A stretch of DNA of 64,000 nt from Solidesulfovibrio carbinolicus (GTDB taxonomy: Bacteria; Desulfobacterota; Desulfovibrionia; Desulfovibrionales; Desulfovibrionaceae): NCBI RefSeq assembly GCF_004135975.1, contig NZ_CP026538.1, positions 1,922,001-1,986,000 of the forward strand, given 5' to 3'. Shown here piece by piece: positions 34,684 through 45,953 of the stretch. Made by a program: the position numbers and the translations under genes. Under the pieces are notes generated by a model. The model ran no database searches. It saw only the letters and a program-made list of their open reading frames with translations, and was not told the origin of the DNA. Position 1 is the first letter of the stretch. Every line of letters starts with the position of its first letter.

Positions 34684-35915
34684 GGTGTGGCTCCTGGGTG
34701 GTGGAGGGGTCTGCGGTGGGGACGCGGACGCGGCCGGAGAGGAGGTCTTGCATGAGGCCGGATTTAAGTACTTGCAGTTTATCCTTAGTCTGTCTGGTAT
34801 TCTGGATTTTTGACTCAACTGTGTCGAGCCGCAATGAAATACGCATCTGTTCTTCGCGAGTTGGTCGCGCAAATGGGAATTTTGCAAATCGGTCCGCGCC
34901 TAAGTGGGCCACTGATGTTGTTTGTCTGGCGATAGTCATGAATAATTCAGTGTCTAGCCAATTTTTGAACACCAACCAGCAGAACCTATGGTCGTTTTCT
35001 GGGAAGGCCCTAAATCGAATAAGTGTATTTTGAAAACAATATCTATTAGGTTCTCCTTCGTAAATTGCACTTCTTCCGACAAGCTCCAGGCTCTGTCCTT
35101 CATTTAGAAATATATCTCCGGGAAGTACATTGTAGGTTAACTTCTCTTCTGGAGTAAAGTCCATCGCTAAAATATCTGAATAGTCTATCCAGCCATCGAA
35201 TACATTTGCGACACGAAGGTATGGAGTGGTGTGTTTTCCAGTAGTATGCTTGGGGGATCGCTGTCGACCTAATCGCACAGAACCAATCTCATGGACTTGT
35301 TTAACCTCCCACTCCTTCGGAATCCACCCCAACTCCGATTCCTTATACAGCTCCGGCGCTTCCTCGCGCGGCGGCCGCAAATGGCCGTTTGCATCCACGC
35401 CCCGCGTAAACAGGTCGTGCATCATGCCCTGCTTGATGGACTGATACTTGGCAATGGCGGCTTCGGTTTGTTCGATGAGGTTGTCGACGGTTGATAGAAT
35501 GTTCGCGATATCGCTCTGGATTTTTTTGTCAGCTGGAATCGAGAAAGGAAAGTCTTTTAAGTGTTTTAAATGTCTGTCGTAGCCATAGTTTCCAATTGAT
35601 GATGCTGCTTGGCATACTTTGTAATATAAAAATTTTGGATGGATTTTATCGTTTGATTTTATGAGTTGTGTGCCGTCGGCTCCAGCTGCAAATGGAAAGT
35701 CTATGTATTTTACTTGTCGAGTGTGGTCTCCAAATATTATTGCAGGTAAAATATTAGTATGTGCATGCTGTATGTTGTCGGTGTATCCGGCAATTTTACT
35801 TGAACTTTGGTCAATGATGGGGATTGTTCCAATTGGCAAGTATTCAGTTGATTTAACTTGTTTTGATTTGTCATTGCATACAGTGATAAAGTCGCATAGT
35901 TTTCCTTCCAGTGTA

Positions 35916-35923
<8 letters not shown>
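34673..35923 (-). CDS. hsdS: Type I restriction specificity subunit S
   Basis: The 416-residue HsdS determines the DNA recognition sequence. It has two target-recognition domains (about 1-130 and 205-350), each followed by a conserved helix: [20 protein letters not shown] with the [20 protein letters not shown] spacer, and the C-terminal [20 protein letters not shown]. The central [14 protein letters not shown] marks the second domain start. It overlaps hsdM by 8 bases and the GIY-YIG gene by 11. The first domain is more AT-rich than its surroundings, as is usual for exchanged recognition domains. Confidence 0.93.
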
Positions 35924-38570
<2,647 letters not shown>

Positions 38571-38909
38571 GGGCAGCGGCAATCCTTGATAACGTCGTTC
38601 GAGGCGCAAGAAACGGGCATCATCCCATTGAAAACAAAGGATTGCTTATAACAGGGCGGAGCTGCTGGCAAGCATATCCCCCAGAGAGATTTGCTGATGG
38701 CCGAATGATGATCACTAGGTCGGCATTGCAAAAAACATTGGATTTCAGGGTTACTTTTGGTTATTAACACAATAATCCCATTTGATTGAATTTTTGTGTG
38801 CTTCGATGGAATCGCTTGTAGGGAGATATCTCGCTCGGGCTCTAGCCGTTGAGGCGATTACCGGGGTCACTGTCCGGGGTTTGGTAGCGGTTGTAGCCGA
38901 TACGGGGGC
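38571..38909. other. Intergenic upstream of hsdM
   Basis: This 339-base region should contain the hsdM promoter (minus strand). I cannot pick a single -35/-10 pair. The plus-strand frame at 38782-38973 has no recognisable product. A broken WYL fragment begins at its right edge. Confidence 0.35.
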
Positions 38910-39041
38910 GATGATAAATTTGAACTTTTATTTACAGCTAGTGATGAAGATGAGTTTTTTTCTTGGGTGTTGAGTTTTGGTCAGTTTGCTGAAATTGTAT
39001 CACTAATTCCAACAGTTAAACCACCGCCTCTGGCGGTGTGA
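38910..39041 (+). pseudogene. 3' remnant of a WYL regulator gene
   Basis: A 43-codon plus-strand frame reads FELLFTASDEDEFFSWVLSF then GQFAEIV. It closely parallels the end of the intact WYL regulator at 43078-44058 (VLEFTAANEEEVVSWALSFG). Only the last WYL-domain strand and helix remain, and the final residues run into a hairpin, so the 3' end was probably replaced by another insertion. It marks the left side of the cassette at 39301-42953. Confidence 0.65.
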
Positions 39042-39185
39042 CCCGAATCGGTTCGACCGTTCCGGGAATCTGGCCTTCGGTAATCAATCCAACAAGTGAT
39101 TCATAATGGCAGGATATCGGAAGTTTCTTATTCTTGAGTCGTTAGCCCCCTTCGAGGGGGCATCGTCATACCAACGGCTATGCCG
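39022..39185. repeat. Hairpin-rich block, possible IS200/IS605-type end
   Basis: Three hairpins follow each other: CACCGCC/GGCGGTG (39022-39038), GCCCCCT/AGGGGGC (39145-39161) and CGGC/GCCG (39175-39185). Sub-terminal imperfect hairpins of this kind are typical of IS200/IS605 ends or of the RNA encoded at a tnpB 3' end. No transposase or tnpB gene is present, so only an end may be left. Confidence 0.4.
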
Positions 39186-39300
39186 GTGGTCGCGGATTGA
39201 CTTGTGTAATGAGTTTGTAGGTAAAATCAAAACAATCTCACTTATATAATTTTGATATTTTTCAATAGTTAGTGCAATTTTTGACGCTAGGTTTGATTTG

Positions 39301-39990
39301 ATGGAAAAATACCAATTTATATGTCAAAGATGTGGAGGTTGTTGTTCGCAACTGACTCTGTTTGGAGGATTGTATGATGACCTCGATAGAGGAGATGGTG
39401 TCTGTTTGTATTACAATATGCGGTTAAAGTCTTGTAATATTTACAATAATAGGCCTATGAAGTGTCAGGTTGAGAGGCAATTTGTTGATTTCGCTAGTGA
39501 AATGAGTTTCGAGTCTTATGTTGAACTGTGCAAAAAAGGATGTTCTTTTTTGCAAAATAAACAGATCCTGTCCGATAGATGGGGTAAACCAGTGGAGGCG
39601 AGTGTGTTTATTCAAAATCTTTCCGCTGAGCAGCAATCTGTTTTTTTGCATCTTATTCATGAAATTGCTTCTGTAGATGGTGTTGTTGCTTTGGAAGAGC
39701 AGCACATGATGGATATTTTTCAGTCACAAATGCCTGGAATTGTCCCTATAAAGTGTTCACATGAAGAATTATCGAAGGTTTTTAACTCAAAACGTGTGCG
39801 CGTATCGGCGTTTCTTGAGATCGCTGCCATTGCACAAGCTGAAAGTGGGATAAATATCGAAGAAAGACAGTATCTTGACAGTTTGGCTGCCGCTTTTGAT
39901 TTGAAGGATTTCGAAGTAGATGACATGATCTCATGGGTGGTTCGTCAATTTAATCTCATAAGCGAAGCTCAAGCTTTTATGGAGGATTAA
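39301..39990 (+). CDS. YkgJ-type cysteine cluster fused to TerB-like domain
   Basis: The 229-residue protein starts MEKYQFICQRCGGCCSQLTL. Its N-terminal 60 residues hold cysteines at 8, 11, 14, 15, 35, 45 and 55, in the CxxCGGCC-C-C-C pattern of YkgJ-like metal-binding proteins. The C-terminal half resembles TerB: VFLHLIHEIASVDGVVALEE and AQAESGINIEERQYLDSLAA, two acidic metal-binding-like repeats. TerB-type proteins occur in tellurite resistance and phage-defence loci. The ATG at 39301 is preferred over a TTG one codon earlier. It heads a three-gene plus-strand cassette, two bases ahead of the next gene. I know no standard system with this fusion. Confidence 0.65.
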   Translation: MEKYQFICQRCGGCCSQLTLFGGLYDDLDRGDGVCLYYNMRLKSCNIYNNRPMKCQVERQFVDFASEMSFESYVELCKKGCSFLQNKQILSDRWGKPVEASVFIQNLSAEQQSVFLHLIHEIASVDGVVALEEQHMMDIFQSQMPGIVPIKCSHEELSKVFNSKRVRVSAFLEIAAIAQAESGINIEERQYLDSLAAAFDLKDFEVDDMISWVVRQFNLISEAQAFMED

Positions 39991-39992
39991 TC

Positions 39993-41012
39993 ATGCCACT
40001 GCCCCTTATTCCCATTGTCTTGGGTGGAATAGCTCTGCTTTCTGGTGGTTACGGCGTCAAAAAGGGTTTCGACGCTAAAGAAGATTATGATCGAGCTGAT
40101 GTGCTTAACAACGAGGCAACTACTATTTACGACGACGCGTGTGAGAAGCTTAAAGTTGCGCGTGATGGAGCTAAATATGCTTTAAAAAATTTGGGCGAAA
40201 CAAAGTTTCAAGTTTATAAAAACAGCATCATTCCGTTTGTTGAGTTTTTTTCAAAGATTAAGGCTATCGATTTTCAGGATAAAATGATTGCTGACGAGTT
40301 GAAGGAGATGGCCATATCGAGTGACGATTTACGGGAAATCACCAGAGTTGCATTAAAAATGCAGGAGGTTGTCGGAGGTGGCATAGCTGCTTTAGGCGCA
40401 GGTGGTCTAGCAGGGTTGGCGGCTTACGGTGGTGTCGGTACATTAGCCACGGCAAGCACTGGAACTGCTATCGCTTCTTTGGGTGGAGTCGCTGCGACCA
40501 ATGCCACTCTAGCTTGGCTTGGTGGTGGCGCGCTCAGCGCTGGGGGACTGGGCGTAGCAGGCGGAACGGCTGTTCTCGGAGGTATAGTGGCCGGTCCCGT
40601 CCTTGCTATTGGTGGGATGATGCTCGCTGCTAAGGCAGAGGAGGCTAAACACAATGCCTACGCTAACCGGGACAAAGCGCGTATGGCTGCGCAGCAGATG
40701 AAGACAGCTGAGGTTGCTACCAACGGAATACAGAAGCGCTTGGCAGAAATTGACCAACTATTGCTGAAATTGGATCGGATTTTTCAGCCCTTGCTGGGTG
40801 GGCTTCGATGGCTAGTTGCCTCTGGACGTTGCGACTATAGCGAGTACTCTCTTCCGGATAGGAAAGGAGTGATGATGGCAGCCCTTCTAGCTAAGACGCT
40901 AAAAGTTGTTTTGGAAACACCAATCTTAGACAAAGACGGTGCACTGACCAGTGCATCCAGAAGAGTTCTTGCTGATACTGATCGAGAAATCAATAAAATT
41001 AATCAGATGTAA
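39993..41012 (+). CDS. Glycine-zipper, membrane-active-like protein
   Basis: The 339-residue protein starts with a hydrophobic segment, LIPIVLGGIALLSGGYG (4-20), and has a long glycine/alanine-rich hydrophobic centre (about 128-210) with repeated G-x-x-x-G spacing, for example GGGIAALGAGGLAGLAAYGG. Helical charged segments lie on either side. Such glycine-zipper hydrophobic stretches occur in pore-forming and membrane-inserting proteins. It starts two bases after the YkgJ-TerB gene stops and ends 19 bases before the next gene, so the three are one operon. Function is unknown; a membrane effector is my inference. Confidence 0.6.
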   Translation: MPLPLIPIVLGGIALLSGGYGVKKGFDAKEDYDRADVLNNEATTIYDDACEKLKVARDGAKYALKNLGETKFQVYKNSIIPFVEFFSKIKAIDFQDKMIADELKEMAISSDDLREITRVALKMQEVVGGGIAALGAGGLAGLAAYGGVGTLATASTGTAIASLGGVAATNATLAWLGGGALSAGGLGVAGGTAVLGGIVAGPVLAIGGMMLAAKAEEAKHNAYANRDKARMAAQQMKTAEVATNGIQKRLAEIDQLLLKLDRIFQPLLGGLRWLVASGRCDYSEYSLPDRKGVMMAALLAKTLKVVLETPILDKDGALTSASRRVLADTDREINKINQM

Positions 41013-41031
41013 GTCGCAGGTAGAGCTCAAA

Positions 41032-42498
41032 ATGTCAGACCTAGACCAAATAGTCGACAAGGTTTCTATAGACCGGAAACTACTTGAGTATGCCTCGACT
41101 ATCGTTTCCGATCATAGGACACAGCACTTGACGGAACACACTAGGCGCATCTTCGCTGATTCTGACCGCCTCATGGATCTGGCGTCAAAATGGCAGAACT
41201 GCGCTGAAGTCCTCACTCAAGGACGCATGTTCGAGCAACTTGAGGTTATCAAATATAATCTCGACAGTCTAGGCAAGGGAGCTACCACCCATGCCGTTAC
41301 TACTGACGCCCTCGGAGATCCGCATGCCTTGGAAGATATCCTAATCCGCAAGGGCAAGAAGGTGTTACGAGAGGTTCAAGCCAAATCGTGTGACAACGCT
41401 GCTCAAAGTGTTTTTGCCCTTTCTGACCCCAAATATAAGGAGATGGACCGGCTTTTACCTAAAGACCAGCACGTGAAAGCAGAAGATCTGCTTGATCAGC
41501 GCCTTGGTAAAGGTACTTTGAAGTCCGAGGACTATGCCCAAACTAAGCGGCACCTCAAGGGCGAGCTTAGTCACGGCGACGTCTCCTCTGGTGGCACCAC
41601 TCGTCAGGAAGCCTTGGACGCGACAAAGATTGAAACTGCCACCGATATGGCTTCGGACTTCAAGCGTAAAGGAGTCCTGGGCGACATGCACCACTCAGGG
41701 ATGGAGGCCGCCAGGATTAGTGGCTCGGTGGCTGGTGGCGTTTCGGCCGTTGGTGGTCTATTCAGGATCGCGCGTGGGGAAGCCACCGTTGGGGAAACAT
41801 TGGCCAAAGTTACTATGGACGCAGCTTCTGGCGCGGTCGTGGGCTACGTCACCACCGCCGCGAGCAAGGGATTTCTTCATGGAGCGGGCAAGTGTCTGAG
41901 CGAGTGCAGCGTAAATGTCATAGCTAAGTCGAACGCTCATATTGCCATAGCAACTGGGTTTGTCCAGTCATGCAAGTCGGTGGCGTCTTATTTAAAAGGT
42001 GATATTGACGAGGAAGTAATGCTTTCAGAAATTAGCCATGTCGCGATTACTGGTGCGACAGCTTTTTATTACGGAGCATTAGGGCAGGTTGTAATACCTA
42101 TTCCAGTTGTTGGTGCTTTAGTCGGCTCTACAGTAGGGTATTATATTGGTAATATGCTACACCAATCCGGCTTAGTCAGTCTTGGAGAGTGTGCGAAAGT
42201 CAAGACAGCCCGAGTGAGGCGGGAAAGAATTCATGATATGACTTTAACGGCAATTCCCCTCATGCGGGCTAAAAGGCTCGAACTTGAACAACTCATTAAT
42301 AATAATATTGCCGAGAGAAAGGCGATCTTGCTCTCTTCCATGGACACTCTAGAAGCATCGGTGCTGCAGTGGGATCCTTTGCGATTTATACACGGTTTGG
42401 AGAATATATGCCAGATTTTCTCTACACACCTGCCCTTTATGAATTTTGAGGAATTTGACTCCTTTATGCAGGACAGCGACTCCGTCTTTATTCTTTAA
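41032..42498 (+). CDS. Nuclease-like/glycine-rich protein, third gene of cassette
   Basis: The 488-residue protein starts MSDLDQIVDKVSIDRK. Residues about 95-200 contain DPHALEDILIRKGKKVLREV followed by QAKSCDN, and then DPKYKEMDRLLPKDQHVKAE, a pattern of D...E-x-Q/K and LxPxDQ that I have seen in predicted nucleases of toxins and prophages; active-site assignment is uncertain. A hydrophobic, glycine/alanine-rich middle (about 225-390) includes SGSVAGGVSAVGG and GALVGSTVGYYIG, suggesting membrane insertion. The ATG at 41032 follows AGGTAGAG. With the preceding gene it could form a two-part membrane toxin or abortive-infection effector. Confidence 0.6.
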   Translation: MSDLDQIVDKVSIDRKLLEYASTIVSDHRTQHLTEHTRRIFADSDRLMDLASKWQNCAEVLTQGRMFEQLEVIKYNLDSLGKGATTHAVTTDALGDPHALEDILIRKGKKVLREVQAKSCDNAAQSVFALSDPKYKEMDRLLPKDQHVKAEDLLDQRLGKGTLKSEDYAQTKRHLKGELSHGDVSSGGTTRQEALDATKIETATDMASDFKRKGVLGDMHHSGMEAARISGSVAGGVSAVGGLFRIARGEATVGETLAKVTMDAASGAVVGYVTTAASKGFLHGAGKCLSECSVNVIAKSNAHIAIATGFVQSCKSVASYLKGDIDEEVMLSEISHVAITGATAFYYGALGQVVIPIPVVGALVGSTVGYYIGNMLHQSGLVSLGECAKVKTARVRRERIHDMTLTAIPLMRAKRLELEQLINNNIAERKAILLSSMDTLEASVLQWDPLRFIHGLENICQIFSTHLPFMNFEEFDSFMQDSDSVFIL

Positions 42499-42662
42499 TA
42501 TTGATACGATACAGTTCGCAGCCAGCTTGCGCTCGTGCTCATGCGAGTAAAAAGGTTTGGATTGGCCCAGTGTTTTGGGAAAACTATCTTTGGCGAACTG
42601 CTGGTCTGATTCTATGGTACTGGTCTTAAGAATTATATTCTTAAAACATCATTCTTTTAGTA

Positions 42663-42953
42663 TTACCATAGTCCAAGATCTACAAAGTGGGCCTCGTCAC
42701 AAGGGAAGGGATCTCCGTCTCTCCAGCCTTCCATCCGCAAGTCCATCAGTATGTGAATACGGGCTGCCTTGGCAGCTTCCAGGCCGAATAATCTCTCCAC
42801 TTCACGGATGCCTGCTTCATGGTGACGGAGTCGGCGGTGGCGTGTTCCATAAGGGGGGACGAGGAAGAACTCGTCGAGCCATTTATGGACGGCTTCGTAC
42901 CGTTTTCCTAAAATATTTTGAGTTTCCTGGCAGTGCTGCTCGAAACTTGCCAT
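42663..42953 (-). CDS. DUF6915 family small protein
   Basis: The 96-residue protein begins MASFEQHCQETQNILGKRYE. It has HKWLDEFF, the central TRHRRLRHHEAGIREVERLF and the C-terminal AKAARIHILMDLRMEGWRDG followed by DPFP, which match the DUF6915 family of small acidic/basic proteins. GGAGGA precedes the ATG on the minus strand. The role is unknown. It is often found as a lone accessory gene on mobile elements. Here it is convergent with the cassette at 39301-42498 and divergent from the WYL regulator. Confidence 0.7.
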   Translation of the reverse strand: MASFEQHCQETQNILGKRYEAVHKWLDEFFLVPPYGTRHRRLRHHEAGIREVERLFGLEAAKAARIHILMDLRMEGWRDGDPFPCDEAHFVDLGLW

Positions 42954-43077
42954 TGAATCGTCCTCCGCTTGGAGAATCCGAGGTGTTCCGAGGAGATATT
43001 AATTGACAGGCATTCCAGTTTTCGGAATCCTGTTTTTTACATTTGACGGAAGATGTTTCTTCTTCTGGAGGTGAAAA

Positions 43078-44058
43078 ATGCCGGCCGAGGAGTCTACCCC
43101 GTCTGAAAAGACAATTTCTCTCTTTGTTCTTTTATTGTTTACAGGGGAATCTTATTCTCTGACGAAACTTAGTGAAAAGTTTAATTGCTCCAAAAGCACT
43201 ATTCTTCGGAGGATTGAAGCTATTGAGAGATGGGCTGGTGAATGTTTAGTTCGTCAAAAAATTGGTAATGAAATAAAATTTAAACTGAATACCCCCAAGC
43301 GCCCGCTAGTCTTTCTCAGTCCAGATCAAATCCGCCATCTGATAATGTGCAGGGATATGGTCTCTCATCTCATGCCAGAATCTATTAAAGACGAGATTGG
43401 TAATACTATTAACACTGCGGCATCATTAGTTGAAGACTTAAGCCAACGTGCTCAAAGTTTTGAGACCATTTGCAGGTCAGAAGTCAAAGGAAGAATTGAT
43501 TATTCTCCATTTGGTGGCGTAATTCTTGAATTGGAATCAGCCATACGTGATCATAGCGTCTGTCTACTCAAATATCAGGCTGTAGCAAAAGATGAACCAC
43601 GAGAACACATGTTCGTTCCCGTTACTCTCTCTTCTTATCGTGAGTCTATTTATGCGTGTGGTGTAAAATTGAACAGTCAACGTCCACATGACGAAGTCGG
43701 ACCAATGGTCCTCGCGGTCCATCGCATCAAGGAGTTGGCCAGGACGCCACTTACGCGGGAGGTTTCCTACCCAGCTGAAATGGATAACTACTTCGGGATC
43801 ATTAAGCATGAGCCCATTCGTATCAAGGTTCTTTTCGACACCTTCGCGGCTACCTATGTTCGGGAACGCGAATGGAGCACTGATCAATGCATAACGCCTC
43901 AAGACAACGGGGACATTGTCCTTGAATTTACGGCTGCCAATGAAGAGGAAGTTGTCTCCTGGGCACTCAGTTTCGGGAAACGTGCGACGGTCCTTGAACC
44001 GAAACAGGTTCGGGAGAGGATCAAGAGCGAACTGAGCGTCATGATCAACGCCTATTGA
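43078..44058 (+). CDS. WYL-domain transcriptional regulator
   Basis: The 326-residue protein has an N-terminal winged helix-turn-helix (SLTKLSEKFNCSKSTILRRI, about 27-46) and a C-terminal WYL domain (about 150-235, with LLKYQAVAKDEPREHMFVPV) followed by the WCX-type end VLEFTAANEEEVVSWALSFG. WYL proteins sense nucleic-acid ligands and repress defence operons. It lies between the three-gene cassette and recD. The preceding GGAGG is well spaced. A decayed copy of its 3' end lies at 38910-39041, so the cassette is framed by WYL sequences. Its targets could be the cassette, the zor promoter or the rec operon. Confidence 0.88.
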   Translation: MPAEESTPSEKTISLFVLLLFTGESYSLTKLSEKFNCSKSTILRRIEAIERWAGECLVRQKIGNEIKFKLNTPKRPLVFLSPDQIRHLIMCRDMVSHLMPESIKDEIGNTINTAASLVEDLSQRAQSFETICRSEVKGRIDYSPFGGVILELESAIRDHSVCLLKYQAVAKDEPREHMFVPVTLSSYRESIYACGVKLNSQRPHDEVGPMVLAVHRIKELARTPLTREVSYPAEMDNYFGIIKHEPIRIKVLFDTFAATYVREREWSTDQCITPQDNGDIVLEFTAANEEEVVSWALSFGKRATVLEPKQVRERIKSELSVMINAY

Positions 44059-44081
44059 TTTACCTCACGAAGTCCCTGACC

Positions 44082-45953
44082 CTAATTTCCTTTGACGGCT
44101 TGGTCCCCTTTGCCGTTGGCATCACTGTGTGTCCAGTCCTGCGCAACCAGCAGATTTCGCAGGTTTGAATGCCTGGATATCACCTTCGTGACGCAGTCCC
44201 TGATCAACTTGCTACCGCCAATGACCATTGCCTGTTTTTTGGCCCGCGTGATGGCGGTATAAAGCAGTTCTCGCGTCAAGACAGGACTCTCCCGGTCCGG
44301 CAACAGGAAATAGACCACATCAAACTCCGATCCCTGGGACTTGTGGACCGTCATGGCGTAAACTTCCTCCACAGCTGTCAAGCGTGTCGGAGAGAAGTGC
44401 CTCCAGCCGCCGTGGGTTCCGGGAAACCATACTCGCAGGGATCCCGTCTCGTCCTCGAGGGCCACGCCCATATCGCCGTTGAAGAGACCCAGCGATGGGT
44501 CGTTGCGCGTGATCAGAACCGGCTTGCCCGGATGCCAGAATCCCGAGCGCACTATGGCTCCCCGTTCCCTGAGCAAGCCATCGATGTGTCGGTTCAGACC
44601 TTCTACGCCATAGGCCCCCTGCCGCAGTGGCGTCAGCAACCGCAGACTACCCCAGGCCCTGAAGGCCTCATCCGGCGAGTGTGCATTCAGGGCCGCCGTA
44701 TATCCATGGATGAGCGGTTCGAGGGCGGTCCAGACTTCCTCATTCGTTTTCGGTTGCACCCAGGTCAGGTCTATATGTGGCTCAGCCAGGACGGCGAGCG
44801 TCGCATCCGCATCCCCCGTTCGCACGGCTCGACTGACGGCTGCGATGCCGCTCGTGTCATCGAAACGCCATGTCCGGTTTAGGTGGACCACGGCGTCGGC
44901 GAGGGGGGGCGTTGGTTCCGGTGCCGACGGCAGGTCCTGGGCCTTTGGGAAAACCCTTGCCAGGGACTCCCGGAATTTTCCTGAAAACCCTGTGACCCAG
45001 CCGTCGCCGCAGATGTCTGCCAGGGCCGCTCCGGCTTCCACCGAGGCCAATTGATCGCGATCGCCGAGCAGGATGAGTCGCGCCTCATTGGGGAGCGCGC
45101 GAACCAGTTTGGCCATGACCGGCAAAGAGGCCATGGAGGCTTCATCTACGAACACCAAGGAGTAGGGCAGGGGGTTGTCCCGGTCATGGCGTGTCTTGGG
45201 CGAGTTCGGGCGCAGGCCGAGTAGTCGGTGCAGGGTGGTCGCTTCGGTGGGCAGGTCATTGGCTCTTGCGGTGAGGGCGGGTATTGCAAACGCTTGGCGC
45301 AAGGATTCGTAAAGTCGTGCGGCCGCCTTGCCCGTTGGCGCAGCAAGGGCGATGCGGTGGCCGGGGATTCCCTCGAGGTCCTGGAGCATGGCCACAATGC
45401 GGGCGGCGGTAAAGGTCTTGCCCGTGCCAGGGCCGCCGGTAATCACGGCAAGATGCGAACGACAGGCGGAGAACGTCGAGGCCATCTGCATGTCCAGTTC
45501 GCTTGCACCGTCTGGAAAGAGTCGGCGCAAGGCTTCCCGGGCGGCGTGTTCATCGGTTGCGGCAGGCTTTGTGGCAAGCTTCAGGAGGCCTTCGGCCAGA
45601 TCCCGTTCGTATTGGTGATAGCGTCTCAGATAGAGCCGGGTGCCGTCGAGCACGAGGGGGGTGAAATCCTCCGGTCCGCCGAGACAGGGGAGACCGGACA
45701 AAGCGGACAGTAGGCGTGTCGCGTCGGGTAGTGGAAAAGAGATCTCCGGAAAGATCGTTTCGAGTGGCAAGGAGAGATCGATGCAGATATGCCCGAGGCC
45801 CGTGCCCCGGCTGGTCAGCGCGGCGGCCAGGGCCAGGTCATCCGCATGACAATCGCCTAGGTGGCAGAGGCAGTTCGCGAAATGCAGGTCCATAGGTTCG
45901 AACATCGGCATCTCGCGAAGCTTGGTGACAGCCGGGGACTCAGTGCGAAGCAT
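44082..45953 (-). CDS. recD: RecD, exonuclease V alpha subunit
   Basis: The 623-residue protein is the 5'-3' helicase subunit of RecBCD. Motifs: ITGGPGTGKTFTAARIVAML (motif I, about 168-187), VFVDEASMASLPVMAKLVRA (motif II), LILLGDRDQLASVEAG (motif III) and LYTAITRAKKQAMVIGG (motif VI). Length is close to E. coli RecD. Its start overlaps the end of recB by 14 bases. It is the last gene of recC-recB-recD. The WYL regulator gene converges on it, with 23 bases between the two stops. Confidence 0.92.
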   Translation of the reverse strand: MLRTESPAVTKLREMPMFEPMDLHFANCLCHLGDCHADDLALAAALTSRGTGLGHICIDLSLPLETIFPEISFPLPDATRLLSALSGLPCLGGPEDFTPLVLDGTRLYLRRYHQYERDLAEGLLKLATKPAATDEHAAREALRRLFPDGASELDMQMASTFSACRSHLAVITGGPGTGKTFTAARIVAMLQDLEGIPGHRIALAAPTGKAAARLYESLRQAFAIPALTARANDLPTEATTLHRLLGLRPNSPKTRHDRDNPLPYSLVFVDEASMASLPVMAKLVRALPNEARLILLGDRDQLASVEAGAALADICGDGWVTGFSGKFRESLARVFPKAQDLPSAPEPTPPLADAVVHLNRTWRFDDTSGIAAVSRAVRTGDADATLAVLAEPHIDLTWVQPKTNEEVWTALEPLIHGYTAALNAHSPDEAFRAWGSLRLLTPLRQGAYGVEGLNRHIDGLLRERGAIVRSGFWHPGKPVLITRNDPSLGLFNGDMGVALEDETGSLRVWFPGTHGGWRHFSPTRLTAVEEVYAMTVHKSQGSEFDVVYFLLPDRESPVLTRELLYTAITRAKKQAMVIGGSKLIRDCVTKVISRHSNLRNLLVAQDWTHSDANGKGDQAVKGN

